A DNA stretch of 46,362 nucleotides from Acetoanaerobium pronyense (GCF_017874355.1 NZ_JAGGLI010000024.1:1-46362), one strand, 5' to 3'; numbered from the stretch's first letter, positions 1-8,034 are shown. Program-made: numbers and translations. The notes: generated from the sequence alone by a model not told the origin.

Positions 1-94
1 TACATTAGATTCTAATGAACCGCCGTATACCGAACGGTACGTACGGTGGTGTGAGAGGTCGGTAGATAAAATAATTATCTACCTCCTACTCGAT
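1..94 (+). mobile_element. 3' end of a group II intron (domains V and VI), truncated by the window edge
   Basis: Positions 17-52 fold as a domain V hairpin: ACCGCCGTA pairs with TACGGTGGT, a two-base CG bulge follows, and TACC/GGTA closes the upper stem. It is followed directly by a domain VI hairpin, in which GGTAGATAA (61-69) pairs with TTATCTACC (75-83). An A at 88 is bulged within CCTAC and is the expected lariat branch point. The intron would end with AT at 93-94, seven bases after counting the branch A. The rest of the intron and any reverse transcriptase lie upstream of the window. The 3' splice end is inferred from family rules and could be off by a base or two. Confidence 0.85.
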
Positions 95-126
95 TCAAAA
101 ATATATTTAAAATTTTCAAAAAGTTC

Positions 127-156
127 TTGACTGAATCTGTACGTACAGGATATAAT
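127..156 (+). promoter_or_regulatory. Promoter of the trehalose operon
   Basis: TTGACT at 127-132 and a perfect TATAAT at 151-156 are separated by 18 bases, a good vegetative sigma-A promoter. The first of two TreR-type palindromes occupies the spacer. A second weaker option, TTTGAA at 189-194 with TATAAT at 211-216, lies downstream. Confidence 0.8.
137..148. promoter_or_regulatory. TreR-type operator 1
   Basis: CTGTACGTACAG is a perfect 12-base palindrome lying between the -35 and -10 boxes. It resembles the known Bacillus TreR operator, a TTGTATATACAA-type palindrome for GntR/UTRA repressors. A protein bound here would block RNA polymerase. Binding by the treR product encoded at 3486-4199 is inferred. 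Confidence 0.7.
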
Positions 157-170
157 GATTTTAATATAGG

Positions 171-182
171 TTGTACGTACAA
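171..182. promoter_or_regulatory. TreR-type operator 2
   Basis: TTGTACGTACAA is a second perfect palindrome sharing the TGTACGTACA core with operator 1. The two centres are 34 bases apart, about three helical turns, so two repressor dimers would sit on nearly the same face of the DNA. Confidence 0.7.
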
Positions 183-190
183 GATGAATT

Positions 191-204
191 TGAAAAGGTT
201 TTCA
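191..204. promoter_or_regulatory. Candidate catabolite-responsive element (cre)
   Basis: TGAAAAGGTTTTCA matches the CcpA consensus arms (TGAAA and TTTCA) and differs at the usual central CG, which is GG here. It lies downstream of the promoter, where CcpA would act as a roadblock. The HPr in this window keeps the regulatory serine needed for CcpA signalling. This is prediction only. Confidence 0.5.
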
Positions 205-257
205 TAATGGTATAATATTTTATTTATTAAATGTTTTGATGTCAGGAGGGAATTGTT

Positions 258-1694
258 TTGGGAAAATATACAACTGAAGTTCAAGAATTGCTAGAGTATA
301 TTGGAGGAAAGGAAAACATTGCCACGGTATCTCACTGCGCTACTAGACTACGTTTTGTACTCAAGGACAATAAAAAAGCCGATATGGAAAAGGTTGAGGC
401 TATCAAGATAGTAAAAGGAAGCTTTACACAAGCTGGACAGTTTCAAATCATAATAGGTAACGAGGTTTCGACTTTTTATAATGAACTTATTGCACAGGCA
501 AATCTAGATAAAGCAAGCAAAGAAGAGGCAAAAGTTGCGGCTAGGCAAAACCTTACTCTTCTTCAAAGAGTAATATCACACCTTGGTGAAATATTTTCAC
601 CCCTTATACCTGCAATTGTTGTAGGGGGTCTTATTTTAGGTTTTAGAAACGTAATTGGTGACATAAATATGATGAATGGTGGAACTCAAACCCTTACACA
701 GGTTTCACAGTTTTGGGCAGGAGTACATCATTTCCTATGGCTTATTGGAGAAGCTATATTCTTTTTCCTTCCTGTGGGAATCACATGGTCTATATCAAAA
801 AAGATGGGAACTACTCAGATATTAGGTATAGTGCTAGGTATCACCTTGGTATCTCCTCAGCTTCTTAATGCATACGCAGTAGCCGGTGGAGAAATACCTC
901 CTGTATGGGATTTTGGATTTGCTCAGGTCAATATGATAGGTTATCAGGCTCAAGTAATTCCAGCTATTTTGGCAGGATTTTTACTTGCAAATCTAGAGCT
1001 TAAAATTAGAGACTATGTTCCAAGTTATGTATCTATGATAGTTGTTCCATTTCTTTCCCTTGTACCTACAGTTATTGTAGCCCATGTTGTCTTAGGTCCT
1101 ATTGGATGGGTGCTTGGTGCAGCTATTTCTAACTTTGTATACTCAGGACTTACCTCAGCATTTGGGTGGCTTTTTGCAGCAGTATTTGGATTCTTCTATG
1201 CACCACTTGTAATTACAGGACTGCATCATATGACAAATGCTATAGACCTGCAGCTTATGAGCGAATTTGGAGGAACTAACCTTTGGCCTATGATAGCACT
1301 TTCAAATATTGCTCAAGGTTCGGCAGTTCTTGCTATGATTTATTTAAATAAAGAAAACGAAGAAGAAAAACAGGTATCAATACCTGCAGCTATATCTTGT
1401 TTCCTTGGGGTTACTGAGCCAGCTATGTTTGGAATCAACTTGAAATATGTCTATCCGTTTTTAGCAGCAATGATAGGCTCTTCTCTTGCGGGAGTGTTTT
1501 CAGTTGCTACAGGAGTAATGGCAAACTCGATAGGAGTAGGAGGTCTGCCTGGAATACTTTCCATACAGCCAGCATATATGATTTCCTTTGCTATCTCAAT
1601 GCTGATTGCCCTAGCTGTACCTTTCGCTGTAACAGTATTTTTCAATAAAAGAAATCTTACTTTTAGTAAGGACAAGAAAAAACAAGCGGCTTAA
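258..1694 (+). CDS. treB: PTS trehalose-specific EIIBC component
   Basis: Membrane permease that imports and phosphorylates trehalose to trehalose 6-phosphate. The N-terminal EIIB domain (about residues 1-85) has the phosphorylated cysteine Cys27 in SHCATRLRF. The EIIC domain (about 100-470) has around ten membrane segments and the conserved GVTEPAMFGI and TGLHHM motifs. At 478 residues it has the usual EIIBC length and no EIIA domain, so it must take phosphate from a separate EIIA, most likely the EIIBA protein at 5237. The start is TTG at 258, seven bases after AGGAGGG. It is the first gene of the operon and is followed 81 bases later by treA. The trehalose assignment rests on the family sequence and on the treA and treR neighbours. 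A related alpha-glucoside specificity cannot be excluded. Confidence 0.9.
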   Translation: MGKYTTEVQELLEYIGGKENIATVSHCATRLRFVLKDNKKADMEKVEAIKIVKGSFTQAGQFQIIIGNEVSTFYNELIAQANLDKASKEEAKVAARQNLTLLQRVISHLGEIFSPLIPAIVVGGLILGFRNVIGDINMMNGGTQTLTQVSQFWAGVHHFLWLIGEAIFFFLPVGITWSISKKMGTTQILGIVLGITLVSPQLLNAYAVAGGEIPPVWDFGFAQVNMIGYQAQVIPAILAGFLLANLELKIRDYVPSYVSMIVVPFLSLVPTVIVAHVVLGPIGWVLGAAISNFVYSGLTSAFGWLFAAVFGFFYAPLVITGLHHMTNAIDLQLMSEFGGTNLWPMIALSNIAQGSAVLAMIYLNKENEEEKQVSIPAAISCFLGVTEPAMFGINLKYVYPFLAAMIGSSLAGVFSVATGVMANSIGVGGLPGILSIQPAYMISFAISMLIALAVPFAVTVFFNKRNLTFSKDKKKQAA

Positions 1695-1713
1695 AGCTTA
1701 GTCAACTTACAAT

Positions 1714-1745
1714 ATAAAGTCTTCCTATGGAGGACTTTATTTTAT
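1714..1745 (+). terminator. Hairpin between treB and treA
   Basis: ATAAAGTCTTCC (1714-1725) pairs with GGAGGACTTTAT (1729-1740) around a three-base loop, with one G-U pair, and is followed by TTTAT. It may be a leaky terminator or an RNA-processing hairpin that sets the treB:treA ratio. The U-run is short, so full termination is unlikely. Confidence 0.55.
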
Positions 1746-1775
1746 ATATTACGAAATAAAAAGGAGTTTTAAAAA

Positions 1776-3449
1776 ATGAAGGATTTTAAAAAAAGCGTGG
1801 TTTATCAGATATATCCAAAGTCTTTTATGGATTCAAATGGAGATGGCTGGGGAGATTTGAAGGGAGTAACAAGCAGGCTTGATTACCTAAAGCTTCTTGG
1901 GGTTGATTTTATATGGCTCACTCCATTTTATATATCGCCACAAAGAGACAATGGATATGATGTGGCTGACTATCTCAGGATTGACCCTAGATTTGGAACT
2001 ATGGAAGACTTTGAGGAGCTTGTAGAAAATGCAAAGCAAAGAGGTATAGAAATAATGTTGGATATGGTTTTCAACCATACCTCAACCGAGCATCCATGGT
2101 TCAAAAAAGCCTTAGACAAAGATGAAAAATACAAAAACTATTATATATTCAAATCCTCAAAAGAAAACAAACCTCCCACAAACTGGGAATCAAAATTTGG
2201 AGGCTCGAGCTGGGAGTATGTAGAAAAATATGATGAATATTATCTTCACCTGTTTGACAAGACTCAGGCGGATTTGAACTGGGGAAATGAAGAACTAAGG
2301 GAAGAAATCTATGAAGTAATAAATTTTTGGATATCAAAGGGTGTAAAAGGATTTAGGCTCGATGTAATCAACCTTATATCAAAGCCAGAACTATTTGAAG
2401 ATGACGATAAGGGAGACGGCAGAAGGTTTTATACAGATGGACCCAAGATACACGATTATCTCAAAGAAATGAACAAAAAATCCTTTGGAAATCATGAGGG
2501 AATAGTTACAGTAGGGGAAATGTCCTCTACAAGTATAGAAAACTGTATTAGATATTCAAATCCAAATGAAGATGAGCTTAGCATGGTCTTTAATTTCCAT
2601 CATCTAAAGGTAGACTACGAAAATGGAAACAAATGGTCTGTTATGGACTTTGATTTTATGAAACTAAAAGAGATTTTAAATACTTGGCAGATAGGCATGG
2701 AAAAAGGAAATGGATGGAATGCTGTTTTTTGGTGCAACCATGACCAGCCTAGAATAGTTTCACGTTTTGGAGATGACAAAAACTACCATAGTGAATCTGC
2801 AAAGATGCTTGCCACATCAATTCACTTCTTTAGAGGAACTCCTTATATATATCAGGGAGAAGAAATAGGAATGACTAACCCTTACTTTGATGACATAAGT
2901 CTCTACAAAGACGTAGAATCTATTAACTACTACAATATTTTGCTGAAACAAGGAGTAGAAAAAGAAGAGATACTAAATATATTAAAGGCAAAATCCCGTG
3001 ACAACTCCCGTACTCCTATGCAATGGGAAAACAAGGAAAATGGAGGATTTACATCGGGTGAGCCATGGATTGACCTTTCAAGCAATTACGACACTATTAA
3101 TGTAAAAGATGCTTTGGAAAATAAAGACTCTATTTTTTATCATTATCAAAAGCTAATAAAATTGAGAAAAGAGCTGGATATTATAGCCTATGGAAGCTAT
3201 ATTCCTATTTTAGAAGGACATGATAAGATATATGCCTATATCAGAGAATATAAAGAGGAGAAAATCTTAGTTATAAATAATTTTTTCCCAAAAGAAACTG
3301 TATTTGAGCTGCCTTCTGAGTTTGATTTAAACGGATATAAGATTAAGGTACTATTATCAAACTATGATAGCTCTGGTGAGGATATTAGAAGAATCACTTT
3401 AAGACCTTTTGAATCTGTTGCTTACCATCTTGAAAAGACCCACTGTTAA
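1776..3449 (+). CDS. treA: Trehalose-6-phosphate hydrolase (GH13 alpha-glucosidase)
   Basis: Cytoplasmic enzyme that splits trehalose 6-phosphate into glucose and glucose 6-phosphate. It is a 557-residue GH13 protein of normal length. The family motifs occur in order: DMVFNHTS, GFRLDVI with the nucleophile Asp, VGEM with the acid/base Glu, and CNHDQPR with the transition-state Asp. The N-terminus (VVYQIYPKSFMDSNGDG) is typical of oligo-1,6-glucosidase/TreA enzymes. It lies between treB and treR, which supports trehalose 6-phosphate as substrate over isomaltose-type sugars. RBS AAGGAG precedes the ATG. Oligo-1,6-glucosidase activity is the main alternative. Confidence 0.92.
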   Translation: MKDFKKSVVYQIYPKSFMDSNGDGWGDLKGVTSRLDYLKLLGVDFIWLTPFYISPQRDNGYDVADYLRIDPRFGTMEDFEELVENAKQRGIEIMLDMVFNHTSTEHPWFKKALDKDEKYKNYYIFKSSKENKPPTNWESKFGGSSWEYVEKYDEYYLHLFDKTQADLNWGNEELREEIYEVINFWISKGVKGFRLDVINLISKPELFEDDDKGDGRRFYTDGPKIHDYLKEMNKKSFGNHEGIVTVGEMSSTSIENCIRYSNPNEDELSMVFNFHHLKVDYENGNKWSVMDFDFMKLKEILNTWQIGMEKGNGWNAVFWCNHDQPRIVSRFGDDKNYHSESAKMLATSIHFFRGTPYIYQGEEIGMTNPYFDDISLYKDVESINYYNILLKQGVEKEEILNILKAKSRDNSRTPMQWENKENGGFTSGEPWIDLSSNYDTINVKDALENKDSIFYHYQKLIKLRKELDIIAYGSYIPILEGHDKIYAYIREYKEEKILVINNFFPKETVFELPSEFDLNGYKIKVLLSNYDSSGEDIRRITLRPFESVAYHLEKTHC

Positions 3450-3485
3450 TGCTAGAATTATTAAAAAAGCAGACAGGTGGTAAAT

Positions 3486-4199
3486 GTGGACAGTAAGTAT
3501 ATAACTATATACAATGAAATAGTTTCAAATATCGAAAATAAATTGATTAATCCAAACGAAAAACTTCCCTCAGAAAATGATTTGATGCAGAAATATGAGG
3601 TTTCTAGGGATACTATCAGAAAGGCATTAAATCTTCTTGAACAAAATGGATATATTGTAAAGATAAAGGCAAGGGGATCTTTTGTCCTTGATATTAACAA
3701 ATTTGATTTTCCTGTATCAGGACTCACGAGTTTTAAGGAGCTTTCAACAAAGTTTAACCTAAAGTCAAAGACTATAGTTCAGGAATTTGACCTCATAAAC
3801 CCTGATGATTATTTAATGAAGCAGCTAAATATATCAAAAGAAAATCGAGTTTGGAAGGTCATCAGAATAAGAGAGATAGATGGACAAAAGATAATTTTGG
3901 ACAAGGATTTTATAAACAAAGATTATGTCCAGTCATTAACTGAAGAAATATGTAAAAACTCTATTTATGAATATATTGAAAAAAAACTAGGCCTTAAAAT
4001 AAGCTTTGCAAAAAAGGAAATCACGGTTCAAAAAGCCACAGATGAAGACAAGAAACTACTAGACTTTGAAAATTATGACATGATAGTTGTGGTAAAAAAC
4101 TATATATACCTTGAAGACGCTACACTTTTTCAGTACACAGAATCAAGACATAGACCTGACAAATTTAGATTTGTGGATTTTGCAAGAAGACAGCAGTAG
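3486..4199 (+). CDS. treR: GntR-family repressor of the trehalose operon (TreR)
   Basis: Transcription factor with an N-terminal winged helix-turn-helix (about residues 1-70, including LPSENDLMQKYEVSRDTIRKAL) and a C-terminal UTRA ligand domain (about 90-235). TreR proteins sense trehalose 6-phosphate. The GTG at 3486 is preferred because AGGTGG lies six bases upstream; an in-frame GTG at 3477 would add three residues but overlaps that ribosome site. The gene is 36 bases after treA and ends 28 bases before glcT. Its likely targets are the two TGTACGTACA palindromes in the treB promoter, which makes the operon autoregulated. The TreR identity within the GntR/HutC family comes from context and from the operator form. 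Confidence 0.85.
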   Translation: MDSKYITIYNEIVSNIENKLINPNEKLPSENDLMQKYEVSRDTIRKALNLLEQNGYIVKIKARGSFVLDINKFDFPVSGLTSFKELSTKFNLKSKTIVQEFDLINPDDYLMKQLNISKENRVWKVIRIREIDGQKIILDKDFINKDYVQSLTEEICKNSIYEYIEKKLGLKISFAKKEITVQKATDEDKKLLDFENYDMIVVVKNYIYLEDATLFQYTESRHRPDKFRFVDFARRQQ

Positions 4200-4227
4200 A
4201 TAAGATGTGGATTAGGGGGAGATTACT

Positions 4228-5067
4228 TTGGACAGGTATCAAATAACTAAAATCCTTAGCAACAATGTCTTGCTTGTAAAAAATGATAAAAACAGGTATG
4301 TGCTTGTAGGAAAAGGTCTTGGATTTGGCAAAGCCAAGGGAGATATTTTGGAAAATACAGAAGCTATAGAGCAGAAGTTCATTTCCCTAGGTTCTTTGGT
4401 GGATTTTGAATATGAAAATTTTTTAGAGTCTGTAGACCCCAAAATTATAGAAATATGTAAAAAGATAAATGAAATGATAAAAAAGGAAATTGGAGAAGAC
4501 TTTAGCGAAAAAATAAATGTGGGTCTTATCGATCATATAAACTTTGCAGTAAAAAGATTGAAGGAAGGGGTTGATATAGTAAATCCCTTTCTTTATGAAA
4601 CTAGACTGCTTTATCCAGTAGAGTACGAGCTTGCAAAAAAAGCAGTAGTAATAATAGAAAATGACCTAAGTGTATCTATCCCAGACTCCGAGATAGGATT
4701 TCTAACCCTTCATTTTTTTGGAGGAAGGGGAAGTAATGATAAAAACAAGGCACTGGAGCACACGAAGCTAATAAATGTCATCATATCCTTTGTGGAAAAA
4801 AAGTTTGGAATAAAAATAAACAGGGATTCCTTTGATTTCAAAAGATTCCTGATGCATCTTAGCGGCCTTATAGATAGGCTGGAAAACAAAAGCATATCTA
4901 GGGATTCCCTTACACTGCAAATAAAAGAGCAGATACCTGTAGAGTATAAAGCTGCCTATGATATCTCAAAAATCATAGAAAAAAGCCTCAAGATCAAGAT
5001 GGTAGAACCTGAAATCACCTACACTGCTATTCATCTTCATAAACTAAAAGAGAAAAAAGAAAATTAA
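4228..5067 (+). CDS. glcT: BglG/LicT-family transcriptional antiterminator, GlcT type
   Basis: RNA-binding antiterminator of 279 residues. The N-terminal CAT RNA-binding domain (about 1-55, starting DRYQITKILSNNVLLV) is followed by PRD1 (about 65-170) and PRD2 (about 175-279). The PRDs carry candidate phospho-histidines in LIDHINF, LTLHFF, LMHLSG and AIHLHK. In this family, phosphorylation by a PTS EIIB domain switches RNA binding off when the sugar is absent. The assignment to GlcT rather than LicT or SacY is supported by the RNA site at 5127-5155, which closely resembles the Bacillus ptsG antiterminator target. The start is TTG after GGGGGA. It is probably co-transcribed with treR. Confidence 0.85.
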   Translation: MDRYQITKILSNNVLLVKNDKNRYVLVGKGLGFGKAKGDILENTEAIEQKFISLGSLVDFEYENFLESVDPKIIEICKKINEMIKKEIGEDFSEKINVGLIDHINFAVKRLKEGVDIVNPFLYETRLLYPVEYELAKKAVVIIENDLSVSIPDSEIGFLTLHFFGGRGSNDKNKALEHTKLINVIISFVEKKFGIKINRDSFDFKRFLMHLSGLIDRLENKSISRDSLTLQIKEQIPVEYKAAYDISKIIEKSLKIKMVEPEITYTAIHLHKLKEKKEN

Positions 5068-5075
5068 GAAAATAA

Positions 5076-5104
5076 TTGAATTATAAAAAGTTTTTTGATA
5101 AAAT
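5076..5104 (+). promoter_or_regulatory. Promoter of the EIIBA-ptsH-ptsI unit
   Basis: TTGAAT (5076-5081) and TAAAAT (5099-5104) are separated by 17 bases, and the -10 is preceded by TG in the extended form TGATAAAAT. Transcription would start about seven bases downstream, just ahead of the antiterminator RNA site. Confidence 0.7.
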
Positions 5105-5126
5105 GATTATAAACCAAATAAATTTT

Positions 5127-5155
5127 ACGTGTTACTAATACGATTAGGCATGAGT
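5127..5155 (+). promoter_or_regulatory. Ribonucleic antiterminator (RAT) site for GlcT
   Basis: The leader reads ACGTGTTACTAATACGATTA followed by GGCATGAGT. It has the CTAAT/ATTAG stem and the flanking GTGTTA and GGCATGAGT internal-loop elements known from the GlcT site of the Bacillus ptsG leader. Its 3' edge shares CATGAG with the terminator below, so RAT folding and terminator folding exclude each other. Confidence 0.85.
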
Positions 5156-5207
5156 AAAAGGATTAACTGCAAAGCAATTTTTGTGGTTCCATTTCTCATG
5201 TTTTTTT
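5149..5207 (+). terminator. Conditional terminator in the EIIBA leader
   Basis: CATGAG (5149-5154) pairs with CTCATG (5195-5200). An internal imperfect stem involves GGATTAAC and GTGGTTCC, and seven T residues follow at 5201-5207. It overlaps the RAT, so GlcT binding would prevent termination and allow transcription into the PTS genes. Confidence 0.8.
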
Positions 5208-5236
5208 ATTGCTGTTTTTTAGAAAGGATGAAAATT

Positions 5237-5998
5237 ATGTTTAAAAAGCTGTTTGGCCTTGGCAAAAAGGAAAACGAATTCACTTTAGAAGAAAAAGCAA
5301 ATATAGTATTTGAAGCACTTGGAGGGGAAGAAAATATAACAAATGTAGAGTCATGTATTACAAGGCTCAGAATAACTCTAAATGATGAAAAAATAATCAA
5401 TAAACAAAAGCTCCATGAAATAGGAATGGAAAATATAATAGAAAAGCAAAATGAAATTCAGCTGCCTTTTGGGACAGAGTCAAACGATATAAAAGCCTTA
5501 CTCGATGGAAAAATAAAGACTCCTATAGAAAAAGGTGAAATACATGAAACCAAGCTTTTTATTCCATTAGAAGGAAAATTACTGAACTTGAGTGAAGTCC
5601 CAGATGAAGTCTTCGCTAGCAAAATGATGGGTGACGGATTTGCTATAAAGCCAAGTAATGGTGAAGTGGTATCTCCAGTAGATGGAAAAATACTGAGCGT
5701 ATTTCCAACTAAACATGCCATTTCAATCCTTTCAAATGAAGGACTTGAAATACTCATTCATTTTGGTATTGATACTGTAAATCTAAAGGGAGAAGGCTTT
5801 GACCTTATTGCAAATGAAGGAGATATTATAAAGCCTGGGCAAACGTTATTAAAAGCAAACATTGATACTATAGAAAAGCTTGCAAAGTCAACAATTACTC
5901 CAGTGATTTTTACTAACCTTCCTGAAGATAAAACCATAAAGTTTGAAGCAGGGATAGATGTAAAGGCTGCTGAAGAAAATATAATAACTATAATGTAA
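5237..5998 (+). CDS. PTS glucose-type EIIBA protein without an EIIC domain
   Basis: Soluble 253-residue phosphocarrier. The EIIB domain (about 15-85) has the active cysteine in ESCITRLR. The EIIA domain (about 110-250, Crr/EIIA-Glc type) has the two active-site histidines, in TKHAIS and LIHFGIDTV. It lacks the EIIC permease found in full glucose transporters. The EIIA part probably feeds TreB, and the EIIB part may report PTS status to GlcT. The start is ATG at 5237, nine bases after AGAAAGG; an in-frame ATG at 5228 overlaps that site. The longer reading frame extending back into the leader runs through the RAT and terminator and is not translated. It is followed 16 bases later by ptsH. Confidence 0.88.
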   Translation: MFKKLFGLGKKENEFTLEEKANIVFEALGGEENITNVESCITRLRITLNDEKIINKQKLHEIGMENIIEKQNEIQLPFGTESNDIKALLDGKIKTPIEKGEIHETKLFIPLEGKLLNLSEVPDEVFASKMMGDGFAIKPSNGEVVSPVDGKILSVFPTKHAISILSNEGLEILIHFGIDTVNLKGEGFDLIANEGDIIKPGQTLLKANIDTIEKLAKSTITPVIFTNLPEDKTIKFEAGIDVKAAEENIITIM

Positions 5999-6013
5999 AA
6001 GGAGAAATTAACC

Positions 6014-6274
6014 ATGAAAAAAACATTGACTATTTTAAACGAAACAGGAATCCACGCTAGACCAGCATCTATCATTGCTAAAACTACTATGAAGTTTTCC
6101 TCTGATGTCTTTATTGAAGTAAGAGATAAGAGCATTAATGCAAAATCAATAATGAATATCTTGAGCTCAGGGATGCAAAAAGGAGACGAAATCACAATAT
6201 CAGCTAGTGGATCAGACGAAGTAGAAGCAGTGGAAACTCTGGTAGATTTATTTAATTCAAATTTTGGAGAGTAA
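6014..6274 (+). CDS. ptsH: Phosphocarrier protein HPr
   Basis: General PTS phosphocarrier of 86 residues, the normal length. It accepts phosphate from enzyme I on His14 in GIHARPAS and passes it to EIIA domains. Ser45 in AKSIMNI is the equivalent of the HPr kinase target Ser46, so the protein can also act as a CcpA cofactor in catabolite repression. The start is ATG after AAAGGAG. It is tightly coupled to ptsI, with 13 bases between the stop and the ptsI start. Keeping ptsHI behind a GlcT-controlled leader means general PTS capacity rises with sugar supply. Confidence 0.96.
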   Translation: MKKTLTILNETGIHARPASIIAKTTMKFSSDVFIEVRDKSINAKSIMNILSSGMQKGDEITISASGSDEVEAVETLVDLFNSNFGE

Positions 6275-6287
6275 TGGAGGAGTAAAT

Positions 6288-7997
6288 ATGCTAATTGGAA
6301 CAGGAGCTTCCCCTGGAATAGCTATAGGAAAAGCTTTAATCATTGAAAATGAACCCCTAAAAATCGAAAAAAAGCATATTGATAACATAGAAAAAGAAAA
6401 AGAAACTCTAATAAATGCACTTAATGAATCAAAGACTGAGCTTGAAAAAATCAAGACGAAAGCATTTTCTGAACTTGGAGAAGAAAAAGCATCTATATTT
6501 GAAGCTCATATCATGATTTTGGAAGATCCTGAACTAATAGAAATGACAAACACTAAAATTGAGGGAAATGTAAACGCTGCCTATGCACTAAAGAAAACAG
6601 CCGATGAATTTATTGCAATATTTGAAGTAATGGAAAACGAATACATGAGAGAAAGGGCAGCAGATATAAAAGATGTTACAGATAGGGTTTTAAGAAAAAT
6701 CACTGGACAAAAGATTACTGATTTGGCTGTATTAGATGAAGAAGTAATACTGGTAGCCCATGATTTGACCCCATCAGATACAGCTATTATGGACAAAAGC
6801 AAGGTGATGGGCTTCCTTACCAATATAGGGGGAAGGACATCCCATACTGCTATTATGGCAAGATCTCTTGAAATCCCTGCTGTTGTAGGTCTAAAAAACA
6901 TAACTAAAGAAGTAAAAAACAATGACTTAGTTATATTAAATGGAGAAACAGGTATTATAGAAATCAATCCAGAAGAAGAAACTATATCCAAATACAAAGA
7001 ATTGAAAGAAGCTTACGAAAGAGATATAAAAGCCCTTGAAGAAATGAAGGGTCAGGAAAGCATTACTTCGGATGGCAGAAAGGTAGAAATTGCTGGAAAC
7101 ATAGGAACACCAGATGATGTGCCAGGACTTTTACGAAATGATGCAGAGGGAGTAGGTCTTTATAGAACTGAATTCATATATATGAATAGAGAGACTATGC
7201 CTACTGAAGAAGAGCAGTATATCAGCTATAAAAAAGTCCTTGAGGCTATGGGTGAAAAGCCTATTGTCATAAGAACTCTAGATATAGGTGGAGACAAAAA
7301 ACTTCCTTATCTTGAAATTGGAGAAGAGATGAATCCATTTTTGGGATATAGAGCTATCAGACTTTGCCTTCAGGAACAGGAAATATTTAAAATACAGCTA
7401 AGAGCCCTTTTAAGAGCAAGCGTACATGGAAATCTTAAAATAATGTTCCCTATGATTTCAAGTCTTGAAGAGCTTTTAGAAGCTAAATATATCTTAAATG
7501 AAGTAAAAGAAGACCTGAAAAATGAAAATATAGAGTTTTCTCAGGATATTGAAGTAGGGATTATGATAGAGATTCCATCTGCCGCTATTATTAGTGACAT
7601 ACTTGCAAAACATGTGGACTTCTTTAGTATAGGGACAAACGATTTGATTCAATATACCTGTGCAGTTGACAGAATGAATGAAAAAATCGAGCACCTATAT
7701 CAGCCGTTCAACCCTGGAGTACTAAGGTTAATTAAAACAGTAATCGAAAATGGACACAAACAGGGCATATGGGTAGGAATGTGCGGAGAAGTTGCTGGAG
7801 ACATGAGACTGATACCATTACTTATAGGGATGGGGCTAGACGAATTTAGTATGAGTCCTATATCTATACTTCATGCGAGAAGATTGATTAGAAGTCTGAG
7901 CTATGAAAAGTGTAAGGAGATTGCAAATGAGGCCCTAGAATTAGGGACTGCAAAAGAAATTGAAGACTTCATGGCAAAGATAAGTAAAACTTTATAA
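6288..7997 (+). CDS. ptsI: PTS enzyme I (PEP-protein phosphotransferase)
   Basis: Cytoplasmic enzyme that moves phosphate from phosphoenolpyruvate to HPr. It is 569 residues long, near the usual 570-575. The HPr-binding helical domain comes first, then the phosphohistidine domain with the active His in GGRTSHTAIMARS (about residue 190), then the PEP-binding barrel with VGLYRTEFIYMNR and the catalytic Cys in WVGMCGEVAGD. The ATG at 6288 follows GGAGG by seven bases; a longer TTG start at 6264 would overlap ptsH and has no ribosome site. It ends the operon and is followed by a strong terminator. Confidence 0.96.
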   Translation: MLIGTGASPGIAIGKALIIENEPLKIEKKHIDNIEKEKETLINALNESKTELEKIKTKAFSELGEEKASIFEAHIMILEDPELIEMTNTKIEGNVNAAYALKKTADEFIAIFEVMENEYMRERAADIKDVTDRVLRKITGQKITDLAVLDEEVILVAHDLTPSDTAIMDKSKVMGFLTNIGGRTSHTAIMARSLEIPAVVGLKNITKEVKNNDLVILNGETGIIEINPEEETISKYKELKEAYERDIKALEEMKGQESITSDGRKVEIAGNIGTPDDVPGLLRNDAEGVGLYRTEFIYMNRETMPTEEEQYISYKKVLEAMGEKPIVIRTLDIGGDKKLPYLEIGEEMNPFLGYRAIRLCLQEQEIFKIQLRALLRASVHGNLKIMFPMISSLEELLEAKYILNEVKEDLKNENIEFSQDIEVGIMIEIPSAAIISDILAKHVDFFSIGTNDLIQYTCAVDRMNEKIEHLYQPFNPGVLRLIKTVIENGHKQGIWVGMCGEVAGDMRLIPLLIGMGLDEFSMSPISILHARRLIRSLSYEKCKEIANEALELGTAKEIEDFMAKISKTL

Positions 7998-8006
7998 TCC
8001 TATAAA

Positions 8007-8034
8007 AATAAGCTGAAATTCAGCTTATTTTTTT
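8007..8034 (+). terminator. Intrinsic terminator after ptsI
   Basis: AATAAGCTGA and TCAGCTTATT form a perfect 10-bp stem around a three-base loop, followed by a T-run. It ends the EIIBA-ptsHI transcript. Confidence 0.92.

Noticed and set aside
37-48. GTACGTAC inside the intron as a third TreR operator
   Set aside because: It belongs to the paired strands of domain V and lacks the TG...CA outer bases of the two real palindromes.
75-284. Minus-strand open frame of 69 codons over the intron end and trehalose promoter
   Set aside because: It runs through domain VI, both operators and the start of treB, has no ribosome site and no family resemblance.
5129-5236. N-terminal extension of the EIIBA protein starting from a GTG in the leader
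   Set aside because: It would translate the RAT and terminator; a normal ribosome site and ATG lie at 5221-5239.
6581-6997. Minus-strand 138-codon open frame inside ptsI
   Set aside because: Shadow frame of a fully conserved enzyme I; composition is typical of antisense translation in AT-rich DNA.
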